This document shows, in pieces, positions 50,023 through 60,139 of a DNA stretch of 64,000 bases. The notes under the pieces were generated by a model. That model was not told the DNA's origin and searched no databases. It saw only the letters and a list, made by a program, of their open reading frames with translations. Each line of letters starts with the position of its first letter. Position 1 is the stretch's first letter. The position numbers and the translations under genes were made by a program. This stretch comes from Dyadobacter arcticus (GTDB lineage: Bacteria; Bacteroidota; Bacteroidia; Cytophagales; Spirosomataceae): positions 248,001 through 312,000 of the forward strand of contig NZ_JAASQJ010000002.1 in assembly GCF_011762185.1 (NCBI RefSeq), read 5' to 3'.

Positions 50023-51707
50023 TTAAAAATGATTGAACACCAGGTTCACAAAGAAATTGCGCCCGGCTTCCGAAAAGCCTTCAACCAATGTATAATTAAC
50101 ATCAAAAATGTTATTCAATCCTGCTTCGGCAGAAATGAATTTATAGAGTTTCACCGACGCCTTTGTACATTATCGACCTGCTGAATGATATCATCAATGT
50201 TGCTGTTAAAAACGCTCGCTTGCAGGCTGAGTTTGTCAGCAATTTTTCCTGAATAGCTCAAATCAAAGTTTACAGCCGCTTCTGCACCCAGGTCAGGATT
50301 GGGAATGGCCTGGCCCATCCGGTAGGAATAGCGGTCTTTAATGGTTGCAAACCGCGTTTCGCGTGCTACTGACCCTTTAAGCGAATGGCTGGTGTTGATG
50401 TCCCAAAACAAGCCTATCTGCGCATTGACCGCATTGTTTTTACTGTCTGCAAAATTGGTGATTTCCTTGGTGTTTGCATTGTATTCCTGCGCCTTGTCGC
50501 TGCCGCGTGTGTTAAAGCTCAAGCCGGGAATAACGGCCAGAGAAGGGGTGATCTGATAGGTGTTTTCAATGCCTGCGGACAAGGTATTGTCAATGTAACC
50601 TTGCACGGGCTCGCCCAAGTCATGCTCCCGGTGCACATCACGCTTGTACTGCACGTTCAATTTGAACACGTTGCCAGCCAATGCTCTGGATTCATATTCT
50701 GCATTGCCACCAAATGTATAATCGTCGTAAAAACTTTGAAATGCGTAAGGCCTGGTTTGCTTGGTGTATGTTGTGTCATCGTAGCTAAACAGCTGGTTTA
50801 CAAAAGTGTCATAGTATAGACGTGTCTTCACTTTACTTTTTTCGCCGACAGCTGTATTGGATATGAAATACAGGCTTTGCTTGTTCCACTTTGGCCATTG
50901 CCAGAAACGTGTCGTGATTTTGGAATCGTCACCCACATATGGAGGGTTTCCTTTCTCTCCATTTTGATTGACATAGCCGATCACATATTCGTCGGTTGCG
51001 TTTGGAGCGAAACCTGCTTTTACGCTGAATTTAAGATCATTGCGGTAAGCATTCTCGCGGTCATCAGTTTGCTGGTATCTTCTTTTCTTAAAGTCCTCGG
51101 ACAGAGGGAATGTTTCCTGTTTTAGCTGCGATGCGCCAACCTGGTAAAAGAACTTGCCAAACCTGGAACCGGCATTGACATTCCACCGATAACCGTCCCC
51201 GCTGTAAATGCCAGCACGGCCATTGATTTCAAATTTGCTGACTGGTTTTCGGGAAACCAGGTTAATAGCGCCGCCCATGGTGTTTGCCCCGTAAAGAATC
51301 GATGCGAAACCTTTTGAAACGTTTATTTCAGCGAGATCGAATGTTGTAAAGCGTCCCATGTCCACATAGCCATCATATGGAACGTAAACAGGAACACCGT
51401 CAATGAATACCGGCACCTGCCTTAGGTCAAATCCGCGCACGTAAACCACGGATTCATTTCTTGGGCCAACATTGGCAATGCTAACACCAGGCAGGATGTT
51501 AAGTGCATTAGAAAGATCTGTCCGGTTGAATTTTTCTATTCTTTGATAGGTGAGAAAATTGTTGCTGTCCTTGCCAGAGATACCGGAAATCCTTAATTCC
51601 CCAAGTTGCAAAATCCTGCTGGCGCTAGCGGAGTCTGATGTTTGCTGCGCGTTGGCAAATCCAGGCAAACAGATCGTTAATGCTAAGAAGGCTAAAAGTT
51701 TTTTCAT
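50023..51707 (-). pseudogene. TonB-dependent receptor with C-terminal deletion and frameshift
   Basis: The first 513 residues are a normal TonB receptor: signal peptide to NAQQ, a plug with LSNALNILPGVSIANVGPRN, VYVRGFDLRQVPVFIDGVPV and YGANTMGGAINLVSRKP, and barrel strands up to DDIIQQVDNVQ. Then RRR and a stop follow. In another frame the true end appears immediately: KASVKLYKFISAEAGLNNIF, then GFSEAGRNFFVNLVFNHF ending at 50023. The seam implies loss of roughly 80-120 residues of barrel plus a frame change near 50155-50165. A ModE-like operator sits at its promoter. Confidence 0.8.
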
Positions 51708-51713
51708 TATTAA

Positions 51714-51746
51714 GCGATATGTATTTACGGAAATATCGCAAATATA
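51714..51746 (-). promoter_or_regulatory. ModE-like operator overlapping the TonB-receptor promoter
   Basis: GCGATAT (51714-51720) and ATATCGC (51733-51739) form a perfect inverted repeat with a 12-bp spacer. On the minus strand a TATATTTG at 51746-51739 fits the Bacteroidetes -7 element and runs directly into the right arm. The half-site resembles the CGnTATA halves of the E. coli ModE box. The ModE-type gene ends 36 bp upstream. Confidence 0.65.
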
Positions 51747-51782
51747 AAAACTCTTTATTTGCCTGTGATGTTTTTGAAAAAA

Positions 51783-52127
51783 TCAGATTACAGACAAGAG
51801 TTCTTTTTCCGCTTTGACGACTTCAAGAAGTCTCTCATTGAAACTTTTGTAGGCTTCCATAACACGTATCCCGGCTTCTGTCAGTACAGCCCCGCCACCA
51901 TGCGACCCGCCTTTTTGCGTGATCACATAAGGGCTATTTCCAAAAGTGTTCATGGCATCCACCATAGCCCAGGCCTTTTTGTAGGAAAGCCCCATCGCGC
52001 TTGCTGCCTTGGATATGGAGCCGGTTTGGGCGATATGCCCTAGAAGCTCGTAGCGGCCCGGGCCGAAGAACTTTATATTGTCTATAAAAACCCACTGGCT
52101 TATACGTATCTCTGTTTTTCGGTTCAT
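51783..52127 (-). CDS. ModE N-terminal-type winged-helix regulator
   Basis: This 114-residue protein starts at 52127 (MNRKTEIRI). The LysR/ModE-type HTH is seen as YELLGHIAQTGSISKAASAM and GLSYKKAWAMVDAMN, followed by the wing GGSHGGGAVLTEAGIRVMEA. This is the ModE N-terminal domain; the C-terminal Mop/TOBE molybdate-binding pair of E. coli ModE is absent, as in many Bacteroidota single-domain versions. The adjacent palindrome and the Mo-related gene downstream support a molybdenum-linked regulator (inference). Confidence 0.85.
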   Translation of the reverse strand: MNRKTEIRISQWVFIDNIKFFGPGRYELLGHIAQTGSISKAASAMGLSYKKAWAMVDAMNTFGNSPYVITQKGGSHGGGAVLTEAGIRVMEAYKSFNERLLEVVKAEKELLSVI

Positions 52128-52259
52128 ATGAAAATGCTTGCAGATTAATTGGCATGTGATAAGGCACATGATTAATTATTCAAATGATGCAAAATAATCC
52201 GCTAAAATATTTTACATGAAAGGCTATTTTGAAGTCCAGGTCGACAAAAGGTGTAAAGT

Positions 52260-54635
52260 CTACTCTGACCTCAGCGTGTCCGCAGGATTTGTCATCGCCG
52301 TCCGGTAAGCCTGGACACCGATAGTACCAAGGCCCACCAGCAGCAGACTGCTCAGACATCTCAGAAAAACAGCCGGGCTAAGGGGCACCTGATAAGTGAA
52401 AATATTCAGGAAAAGACCTCCCAGAAAGTAACCAAGCGGAAATGCAATCGCGGAGGCTATTAAAATCAATTTTATAAAGCCGGAAGACAACAAGCTAATG
52501 ATCTGCACCACACTTGCTCCCATGACTTTTCTGACCCCTACCTCTTTTGTTCTTTTTTCGGTTGTGTAACTGACCATACCGAGCAAGCCCATGGCAGCAA
52601 TCACAAAGACAATAAATACGATTATTCCCGTAAAACGTTGATCCCCGCCTTCCGCATAGTCTTCGTAAAGCTGCTCCTCGTACCAGAAATGAACGAAGGA
52701 CTCGCGCGGGTGAAATTTCTTCCAGATCTTATTCAGGGAAGAGGTAACATGCTCCTTATCAGCCCCCTCGGTGATTTTCAGGGAAAGTACTTTTATCTCC
52801 CCGGGATCATATGCAAATACCAGCGGGGCAACCGGCAGCTCATAACGCATGAAACAAAAATTACTGATTACCCCGGCAATTTGCACCTCTGTCTCATTGA
52901 GTTTGATCGCCTGCCCGACAAGGTCTTTGGGGTTATCAAAACCAAGAACTTTGGCCGCCCGCTCGTTGATCACCGCGAAATGTACCGAAGTATCCGCCGA
53001 CGCTTCCGGCAAATTTCCTCCCGCCACAAACTTCAGCTGCATGTTTTCTATAAAATTGCCGTCCACTGCGTAGATGTAGGTATCCTGAGCGGCTAAACGC
53101 TGTCCTTTTGAGCCAATGTTACTGATCTTAGCTTTGCCAGCACCTTCGTTTAGCGTAGCCGAAGCCAGCCCTACCCTTTCTACGTCGGCCTGCTTACCCA
53201 TTTCGTTTGCCAGCAATTTGAAATCCCTGGCAGGAACGGGAATATTGACAATATCCTTTCTATTAAAATTCTCATTATCAGTAGCCATATAGTCAAACTG
53301 ACTATTGGAAATGCCGGTAAACGTCATAAAAACCAACGCGACCACGAACTGGATCACCACCAGGGATTTCCGGAAGCTGATCCTGCCAAGTCCAGCCGGG
53401 CCAAGGTCTCCTTTCAAAATCTGGGCAGGTTCATACGACGACAAAATCCTGGCAGGAAGCATTCCGGCCATTATGCCGGTAAGCAGTGTGAAAATCACGA
53501 ATGAAACCCAAAGGAGTTCTGTTTGCTGCACTTCAAAGTTGAGCCAGCCTACGTGGACAAAAGATTTGATGAACAATAATCCCAGATACCCTACTCCCAG
53601 TGCAAAAAAGGCAATAACCACCGTTTCAGTCAGGAACTGCAACACAAGCTGCCAGCGTTTCGCACCTGCCACTTTTCTCACACCCACTTCCCGACCTCGG
53701 CTTAAGGACCGGGTAAGTGTCAGGTTGACGTAGTTGAAACCAGCAAGCAAAATCACTATCAATGGCACCAGCATGCTCACACCGATCTTCCAGAGTGGCT
53801 CCACATAGGGATTGTTGATCAGTCCTTCCGAATCAGGAGAGATCTTACTTAACCGCTGACTCCGATAGTTATGGCTTTTGATATCCTTAAAGGTGACATT
53901 TTTGTTATTATCACGGGCAACTTCGTGAATCGCTTTGTCCAGAACCTCTTGCTGACCGCCTTTTGTCAATAGTACAAATGTGTAAGTATTGTAATCCTGC
54001 CAGTTATCATTCTGAACCATTTTGTTTAATTGCGGAAAGGTAGCCATTGAGACAACCATATCAGACTTCAAATGTGTTGTGAAGGGTTTTATCGAAGAAA
54101 AGACACCAGAGACCATAAACGTGCCTAATTCCTGGCTTACAAGTGTTTTTCCAACCGGATCGGCATTGCCGAAGAAGCGTTCAGCTGTTTCTTTTGATAA
54201 AACCACCGTGCGGGGCTCAATACAAGGCTTGCCCTTTTCAAGTTTGAAACCGAAGATATCAAAATACGCCGGATCGACATACATCCCATCGACGTTCAAG
54301 GTTTTGATCCCATTATTGAGGTTTCCACCGAAATTGCGGACAACCCGGGTTGATTTTTCAACGACGCTCTGGCCAACGCTAAGTTTTTCGCCCAAAGGCA
54401 GGGGTGAAGATGCAAGGGCATATGCCTTCCCATCTTTTCCGGTTGCATCGGTGATGATCCGGTAGGTACGGTCAGGAAAAGGATGAAAAGAATCTTTTTC
54501 GAAACTACTTTGAACTTGCATGAGTTGTAAAAAGCAAAACGCCATGGCCAGCCCGAGCCCGAGAATGTTGATCAGCGAAAACAGCTTGTGTTTCCAGAGA
54601 TTGCGGAACGCGATTTTGAAATAGTTTTGAAACAT
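52260..54635 (-). CDS. ABC transporter permease, MacB/FtsX type with duplicated domains
   Basis: This 791-residue protein starts at 54635 (MFQNYFKIAFRNLWKHK). Two MacB_PCD periplasmic domains (about 40-260 and 450-650) alternate with FtsX transmembrane blocks. The first block contains SLSRGREVGVRKVAGAKRWQ and the second EKRTKEVGVRKVMGASVVQI, the conserved 'REVGVRK..GA' coupling sequences. Such long permeases are common in Bacteroidetes and use a separate ATPase, not encoded here. Mechanotransmission or export of a lipid/peptide is likely; the substrate is unknown. It is divergent from a TonB receptor. Confidence 0.9.
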   Translation of the reverse strand: MFQNYFKIAFRNLWKHKLFSLINILGLGLAMAFCFLQLMQVQSSFEKDSFHPFPDRTYRIITDATGKDGKAYALASSPLPLGEKLSVGQSVVEKSTRVVRNFGGNLNNGIKTLNVDGMYVDPAYFDIFGFKLEKGKPCIEPRTVVLSKETAERFFGNADPVGKTLVSQELGTFMVSGVFSSIKPFTTHLKSDMVVSMATFPQLNKMVQNDNWQDYNTYTFVLLTKGGQQEVLDKAIHEVARDNNKNVTFKDIKSHNYRSQRLSKISPDSEGLINNPYVEPLWKIGVSMLVPLIVILLAGFNYVNLTLTRSLSRGREVGVRKVAGAKRWQLVLQFLTETVVIAFFALGVGYLGLLFIKSFVHVGWLNFEVQQTELLWVSFVIFTLLTGIMAGMLPARILSSYEPAQILKGDLGPAGLGRISFRKSLVVIQFVVALVFMTFTGISNSQFDYMATDNENFNRKDIVNIPVPARDFKLLANEMGKQADVERVGLASATLNEGAGKAKISNIGSKGQRLAAQDTYIYAVDGNFIENMQLKFVAGGNLPEASADTSVHFAVINERAAKVLGFDNPKDLVGQAIKLNETEVQIAGVISNFCFMRYELPVAPLVFAYDPGEIKVLSLKITEGADKEHVTSSLNKIWKKFHPRESFVHFWYEEQLYEDYAEGGDQRFTGIIVFIVFVIAAMGLLGMVSYTTEKRTKEVGVRKVMGASVVQIISLLSSGFIKLILIASAIAFPLGYFLGGLFLNIFTYQVPLSPAVFLRCLSSLLLVGLGTIGVQAYRTAMTNPADTLRSE

Positions 54636-54895
54636 AAAATCAATGTTTTGTCCGGTTCTCTTCAAAATTAAAAGAATTATTCCAACACTAAATACGAACT
54701 GACAAACAGCTACTTACATCACGAATCCTCAAATTACCTGTTCGGAATTGAACAATCGAACTTACTGAAAACGTCCAGTCATTAGGTATTTAATTTAAAT
54801 GTCAAACCTTTTCATATCCCTGATCAGCCCAAGTTTAAAATAAATTCTAAATCGTATCTCAACTTTGTACGAGTTATTCACCAAACTGAAATTCA

Positions 54896-57301
54896 ATGAA
54901 GCCGTTATTGCTTTTCATTTGTACCGTTTTAATCTCATCAACCATTGATGCGCAATCTGTTAAAGTGACCTTATCAGGAACTGTCAAGGATGCGAAAGAC
55001 AGTAAAGTATTGCCCTTTGTTACCGTTGCGCTGAAAAATGCGGCAGACAGTACTTTTGTCCAGGGTACCATTACCAGCGACGGCGGACTTTTCACTTTTG
55101 CTGAAATTAATCCGGGAAGTTATGTTCTTGAAACCTCTTACATTGGTTTTGAAACTATAAAACAGACTGTACCCATCGGTTCGCTCAGTCCGTTTCTTGA
55201 TCTGGGGACCATTACTTTGAGCGAAGACGTGAAACAACTCAACGAAGTGACGGTTACGGGCGCAAATGCAGATGGTGTTGATGGTAGGATGGATAAAAAG
55301 ACCTTTTCGGTGACCGACAACATCAGCCAGAGCGGCGGTTCACTTTTACAAGTCATGAAAAACCTGCCCGGCATCACCACAGACCAGGACGGAAAGGTTC
55401 TGATCCGGGGCAATGATAAAGTAGTGGTACTGATCGACGGAAAACAAACGGCGCTGACGGGATTCGGCAATCAGACTGGCCTTGACAACATTCCCGCTTC
55501 GGCAATTGAAAGAATTGAAGTGATCAATAACCCATCGGCCAAATACGATGCAAATGGCAACGCGGGGATCATCAACATCATTTACAAGAAAAATAAACAG
55601 GAAGGGTTTAATGGCAAAATCGGACTTTCCACAGGATTAGGGGCCCTTTGGATTAAAAACGCAAATTTTCCCGACATTCGTCCACAGTACCGGAACACTT
55701 TCAAGCTTAACCCATCTGTTTCGCTTAATTACCGGAAAAATAAAACCAACATTTTCTTCCAGGGAGATTACCTGCACACCCCTACCCTGAATAAAAATGA
55801 ATTTACAGACCGCTTTTACGACGACGGAAGTGTGGTAAGACAGCAACTGAAAAGAAACCGGAACACCAACATCATTACGGGTAAAACCGGACTTGACTGG
55901 AACATCAACAGCAGCAATACCTTCAATATTTCTGCTTTATTCAGTAGTGAAAAGATCATCGACCGGGGAGACGAGCCTTTCTACAATGCCACGCTGAGCG
56001 AAAGATTCAGGCTCTGGCAGTTTCTGGAAGACGAGCTTAAAACCACGGTGACAGCCACGAGCTCTTTTCAGCATAAATTTCAGCAACCGGGACATTTGCT
56101 CAATCTTGGGCTAAACTACACGTTCCACCGTGAAGATGAAAAGTACTTTTTCACCAACACGCTCCCGGCTTCGACCGGACAGGACTCATTTAAACTATTG
56201 TCGGACGAAAGTGTGTTCGACCTTACTGCGGACTATGTAAAACCATTGAAGTTTGGGCATATCGAAGGGGGCATCAAGATCCGGAAACGCTACATTCCGA
56301 CCAATATGCAGTTTTTCCCGGGCGCAAACTCGCCCATCGACAGCGCGGCTGGGGGCTGGGCCAATTACAATGAAACGATCCCGGCCATTTATGGAAATTA
56401 CATATTTGAGGATCAAGATTTTGAACTCGAAGCTGGCCTGAGGCTGGAATATGTGGACTTGCGTTACTCGGTCAATCCAAACCACCCTACCTACAAAAGC
56501 AGTGGATATAGCTATACACAGCCATTTCCAAATGTGAGACTGGCCTATAAAATCAATGACAAGAATAGGGTGTCCTTATTCTACAACCGCCGTGTAGACC
56601 GGCCCAACGAGGTCGATATACGGATTTTCCCCAAATACGACGATGCCGAAATCATTAAAGTAGGAAACCCCGGCCTGCGTCCCCAGTTCACCAATACGCT
56701 GGAAGCAGGATATAAAACCAGCTGGGGCAGTGGCTATATCTATGCGGCGTTTTATCACAAAATGGCAAACGGGACGATCACACGGATAGGAAGCATTGCG
56801 CCAGGCAGCACCCTGATTTACAACATTTTCCAGAATGCAGGCCGAAGCCAGAACACCGGCGCAGAAGTGATCTGGCAACAACAAATCGCGCCTTGGTTCT
56901 CGCTGACAAGCAATGTAAATATGTATAAGAATACGATCGATGCTTTCACGGTGGAAAACCTGTACCCGAGACCTAACCGTTTTACTGCTGACAAACAGTC
57001 GGTAACATCGGGCAGTGGTAAAGTCAATGCGATGTTCAAGTTCAAAAAATCATTGGAAGGACAGCTTTCGGCAGTGTATCTGGCACCTGACATTGTCCCG
57101 CAGGGAAAAACCGGTTCCAGGTTTTCAGTAGATGCAGGGATGAAAAAGACAGTAAAAAAAGGAGAGTATTACATCAATGCCACGGATCTGTTCAACACAC
57201 TGGTCATTCGGCGGACGGTTCAGGGGGACGGGTTTAGCTACGTCAGCAACGATTATTACGAGACCCAGGTAATCCGGATCGGCTATAGTTACAAGTTTTA
57301 A
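54896..57301 (+). CDS. TonB-dependent receptor-like outer-membrane protein
   Basis: This 801-residue protein has a signal peptide to about residue 19 (STIDAQS). A CarboxypepD_reg domain follows (LSGTVKDAKDSKVLPFVTVA and YVLETSYIGFETIKQTVP), then a plug (about 120-230; LLQVMKNLPGITTDQDGKVL and NNPSAKYDANGNAGIINIIY). The OMP_b-brl_3 barrel ends in YYETQVIRIGYSYKF. It is the same architecture as the receptor at 40872-43280. Divergent ABC permease to the left; no SusD or lipoprotein partner. Confidence 0.92.
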   Translation: MKPLLLFICTVLISSTIDAQSVKVTLSGTVKDAKDSKVLPFVTVALKNAADSTFVQGTITSDGGLFTFAEINPGSYVLETSYIGFETIKQTVPIGSLSPFLDLGTITLSEDVKQLNEVTVTGANADGVDGRMDKKTFSVTDNISQSGGSLLQVMKNLPGITTDQDGKVLIRGNDKVVVLIDGKQTALTGFGNQTGLDNIPASAIERIEVINNPSAKYDANGNAGIINIIYKKNKQEGFNGKIGLSTGLGALWIKNANFPDIRPQYRNTFKLNPSVSLNYRKNKTNIFFQGDYLHTPTLNKNEFTDRFYDDGSVVRQQLKRNRNTNIITGKTGLDWNINSSNTFNISALFSSEKIIDRGDEPFYNATLSERFRLWQFLEDELKTTVTATSSFQHKFQQPGHLLNLGLNYTFHREDEKYFFTNTLPASTGQDSFKLLSDESVFDLTADYVKPLKFGHIEGGIKIRKRYIPTNMQFFPGANSPIDSAAGGWANYNETIPAIYGNYIFEDQDFELEAGLRLEYVDLRYSVNPNHPTYKSSGYSYTQPFPNVRLAYKINDKNRVSLFYNRRVDRPNEVDIRIFPKYDDAEIIKVGNPGLRPQFTNTLEAGYKTSWGSGYIYAAFYHKMANGTITRIGSIAPGSTLIYNIFQNAGRSQNTGAEVIWQQQIAPWFSLTSNVNMYKNTIDAFTVENLYPRPNRFTADKQSVTSGSGKVNAMFKFKKSLEGQLSAVYLAPDIVPQGKTGSRFSVDAGMKKTVKKGEYYINATDLFNTLVIRRTVQGDGFSYVSNDYYETQVIRIGYSYKF

Positions 57302-57527
57302 TGATTAGCCCACCTCCCACTTATAGCCACGCCATAAATTGTTTTAAATAAGCTTTGCAGCCATGCAATCTCTTATGAAACCGGACAGTTTAGCCCTTTC
57401 AATGTCCGAAATCGTACGACGTTTCCAAATTTATGCCCTTCACAGCAGTAATGAGTCATTTTTTCAACTATGGTATAGTAATTGTCCCTCTTACAGAGAC
57501 TATTTTCTGACCTGAATAACTCTTGGT

Positions 57528-58622
57528 ATGAGCTTTCCCTTTAGCCTAACGCCCGCCGTTCTATTTGCCATTTTTTGGTTGCCGTCGGTAGCCCAATCAC
57601 GAATTGAGTTGTTACAAAGCGCTTTGCCGTCCATGCTGGACAGCACCGCCACACCAGGCCTCTCAATTGCGCTCATTGAGAATGGTAAAGTAGCTTGGAG
57701 TAAAGGCTTTGGCGTTAAAAATAAAGACACCAAAGAAGTTGTTTCCGCCAGCACCATTTTCCGAGGAGCCTCTTTGGGAAAACCCCTCTTCGCCTATGCT
57801 GTCCTTCAATTGAGCAGCCAGGGAAAAATCGCGTTGGATAGTCCTTTGGTAGAGTATGTTCCCAAAACCTATTTAGAAAACCAGTTTTTAATGGGGCCTC
57901 AAGCCGATGAAAGGATCAGTTTAATAACGGCCCGAATGGTGTTGAATCATACCAGTGGCCTGCCAAACTGGCGTGCGGAAGGAAAGCCGTTGACTACGCT
58001 ATTCTTGCCAGGAAGCCGATACAGCTACTCTGGAGAAGGGTATTACTTATTACAAAAGGTAGTTGAATACCTGGTCAAACAACCCATTGAGTTGTTCATG
58101 AAACAAATGGTGTTCGACCCATTGGGAATGAAAAATACGAGTTATGCGTATCAAGCAACTGACACCATTCGATACGCTCGCTCCTACGATATGACGGGAA
58201 AGCCCGTCGTTGATGAGCCGGAGGCACCCAATGTAGCCCATACCTTACGGACAACGGCGGAGGATTATGCCCGCTTTATCGTGGAAACTATGATGGAACC
58301 AGACCTGGGTAAGCGCATGACCATGTCGCTGGTCAGTTCCCCGGTGAAGACAGATATCTGCCAACCTGGTCAGGTATCCTGGGGCACCGGTTTCGCCATT
58401 CAACATACGGCAACCGGTGATCTGTTCTGCCAGTGGGCCAAAAGTCCGGCCGCGAGCGGCTACGTGATTGGTTCTTCCAGCCAACGAATAGCCGTGGTGT
58501 ACTTTGTTAATATTGCTAATCAGGGGCTACGAATAGCAGAACGAATAGTCAAATTGGGACTAGGTTATGACGATCCCCTATTCAGGTGTTTTGGGGTGCG
58601 ACCTTATAACGCTGGCCAATAA
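57528..58622 (+). CDS. Serine hydrolase, class C beta-lactamase-like family
   Basis: This 364-residue protein has a signal peptide to about residue 23 (PSVAQS). The SxxK nucleophile motif is SLGK in FRGASLGKPLFAYAVLQLSS, the Tyr motif is YSYSGEGYYLLQKVVEYL, and NHTSGLPNWR is present as in EstB/class C esterase-like relatives. The C-terminal KTG-equivalent (usually HxG) appears altered to QWAKSPAASGYV. Expected activity is esterase or D-amino-acid peptidase rather than antibiotic hydrolysis. It stands alone between a TonB receptor and a convergent peptidase gene. Confidence 0.88.
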   Translation: MSFPFSLTPAVLFAIFWLPSVAQSRIELLQSALPSMLDSTATPGLSIALIENGKVAWSKGFGVKNKDTKEVVSASTIFRGASLGKPLFAYAVLQLSSQGKIALDSPLVEYVPKTYLENQFLMGPQADERISLITARMVLNHTSGLPNWRAEGKPLTTLFLPGSRYSYSGEGYYLLQKVVEYLVKQPIELFMKQMVFDPLGMKNTSYAYQATDTIRYARSYDMTGKPVVDEPEAPNVAHTLRTTAEDYARFIVETMMEPDLGKRMTMSLVSSPVKTDICQPGQVSWGTGFAIQHTATGDLFCQWAKSPAASGYVIGSSSQRIAVVYFVNIANQGLRIAERIVKLGLGYDDPLFRCFGVRPYNAGQ

Positions 58623-58687
58623 CGGTTTCGGCCAAAAGTGAATTGGATCGGTTTGCAAACCCGGAATAAATCTATCTTGTTTCCAAC

Positions 58688-59848
58688 CTATCGATTATAC
58701 TTTTTCAACACTTCCTTCACACGCGCATGAGGTATGGCAAACCACTTATTGCCATTAATGCCCTCCATATCTTCGGCTGCAACCAGCGCATTAATGATAG
58801 CTTCCTCTGTGGCTTCAACCGTGGCCTTGAATATAGGGTTTAGGTGCCATTTTGGGATTACGTTCCAGGACTCAGCGGTGTATTCTTTATTATATATTGG
58901 GGTAGCCGTGCTGATTGCTAAAAATATCTCCCCTGAACCATTAGACGAATAGGTGCCTGTTCTGGCGATCCCGTGCGTTACCCGCTTTGCAATCAATTTT
59001 AATTGCCCGGGCAAAAGTGGCGCATCCGTCGCCACAATCGCGATGATAGAACCGTCTTTTCTTTTTTCCTCATTCACAACCGGTTCTTTGTCTGTGATCT
59101 CTTTGCCCACTGGAACCCCGGAAATAGTTAGGTCTTTTCTACCTCCGAAATTTGCCTGAACAAACACACCCAGAGTATATTGAACAGAGTCAATAGTAAA
59201 CACACGGGAGGAGGTACCGCTTCCACCTTTGAATTCATACAACGCCATACCCGTACCTCCGCCAACATTCCCTTCTTTAACTTTTCCGCCGGTTGCATTG
59301 TCCAGAGCGTCCCACACATCTGCTTGTTTGACGTGGTGGCCATTAATATCGTTGAGCATGCCATCCCAGGTTTCACCGACTATGGGCAACCCGAATGAAA
59401 AGTCATCAAATTTGGGTTTGGAAAATTTTTTAAAGCTCCATGCCCCGATGGCATCTCTGACAACGCCAACACTATTGGTATTGGTAATGCCGATAGCGCC
59501 ATAACCGCTGCCATAATCTTCCACATAAGGAAGCCCGGTCATTTCTCCATCGCCATTCAATGAAAACCAGGCTGCCGGATAGCTTTTATCTGTTTTTCCT
59601 TTGGGCAGGATCACCGTAACCCCAGTTCTTATGGGGCCCTTTCCGGGCTGTAATTTTCCATTGCCGCTAATGAGTGTTTTGTAGCCCACTTCTATTCCAG
59701 GTACATCAGTGATGGCATTATTTTTTCCCGGCTTCCCTTCAAATGAAATTCCCAAATCCCTGGCCCTTTCTTTATCCTGAGCAATTGAAATATGAGGGAA
59801 TAAGCATAATAGGCAAATGGCTGTTAGTACCTGATTTAATGTATACAT
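58688..59848 (-). CDS. P1-family peptidase (DmpA-like L-aminopeptidase/D-esterase)
   Basis: This 386-residue protein starts at 59848 (MYTLNQVLTA) with a signal peptide ending near SIAQD. The family core is present: RARDLGISFEGKPGKNNAIT and the conserved VPGIEVGYKT start, GYGAIGITNTNSVGVVRDAI, VGGGTGMALYEFKGGSGTSS and IIAIVATDAPLLPGQLKLIA. P1 enzymes are Ntn-hydrolase-like and self-cleave before a nucleophilic Ser; GSGTSSR is the likely site. It should cleave N-terminal D- or L-residues in the periplasm. Confidence 0.9.
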   Translation of the reverse strand: MYTLNQVLTAICLLCLFPHISIAQDKERARDLGISFEGKPGKNNAITDVPGIEVGYKTLISGNGKLQPGKGPIRTGVTVILPKGKTDKSYPAAWFSLNGDGEMTGLPYVEDYGSGYGAIGITNTNSVGVVRDAIGAWSFKKFSKPKFDDFSFGLPIVGETWDGMLNDINGHHVKQADVWDALDNATGGKVKEGNVGGGTGMALYEFKGGSGTSSRVFTIDSVQYTLGVFVQANFGGRKDLTISGVPVGKEITDKEPVVNEEKRKDGSIIAIVATDAPLLPGQLKLIAKRVTHGIARTGTYSSNGSGEIFLAISTATPIYNKEYTAESWNVIPKWHLNPIFKATVEATEEAIINALVAAEDMEGINGNKWFAIPHARVKEVLKKYNR

Positions 59849-59850
59849 AG

Positions 59851-60015
59851 TTAATTGTACAGTTGATGTATCCACCAGACATTGCTAAAAGGATCTAAAA
59901 TCCTGCAAACTTTCTCCCCAAACCACAATGTAGTGATTTCGGTCATTGATTTTGCTCCATGTTTGAGCGCTTTTTGATAGGTCCTTTCAACATCTTCAAC
60001 ATATAGATTCAAGAA
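59851..60015 (-). pseudogene. VOC/PhnB-like protein, C-terminal fragment
   Basis: Leftward frame ending at 59851 encodes FLNLYVEDVERTYQKALKHG, SMTEITTLWFGEKVCRILDP and FSNVWWIHQLYN. It closely matches the corresponding part of the intact VOC gene at 31089-31637 (FLNVYVDDIEKSYEKAL, LWFGEKVCRILDPFGNLWW). Upstream the frame stays open but loses similarity. The N-terminal VOC half is missing, so it is a remnant of a second paralogue; it ends two bases from the start of the P1 peptidase gene. Confidence 0.8.
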
Positions 60016-60139
60016 ATTATGATTCTCAATTTTATTGGAAAACGCAATCTTGAGAACCCAAAATTCTAGTTTTATGTCTTCATTAATCTTAACTTTATGA
60101 CAATCATATTGAATATCATAACTAAACTAAGAAGAACCA

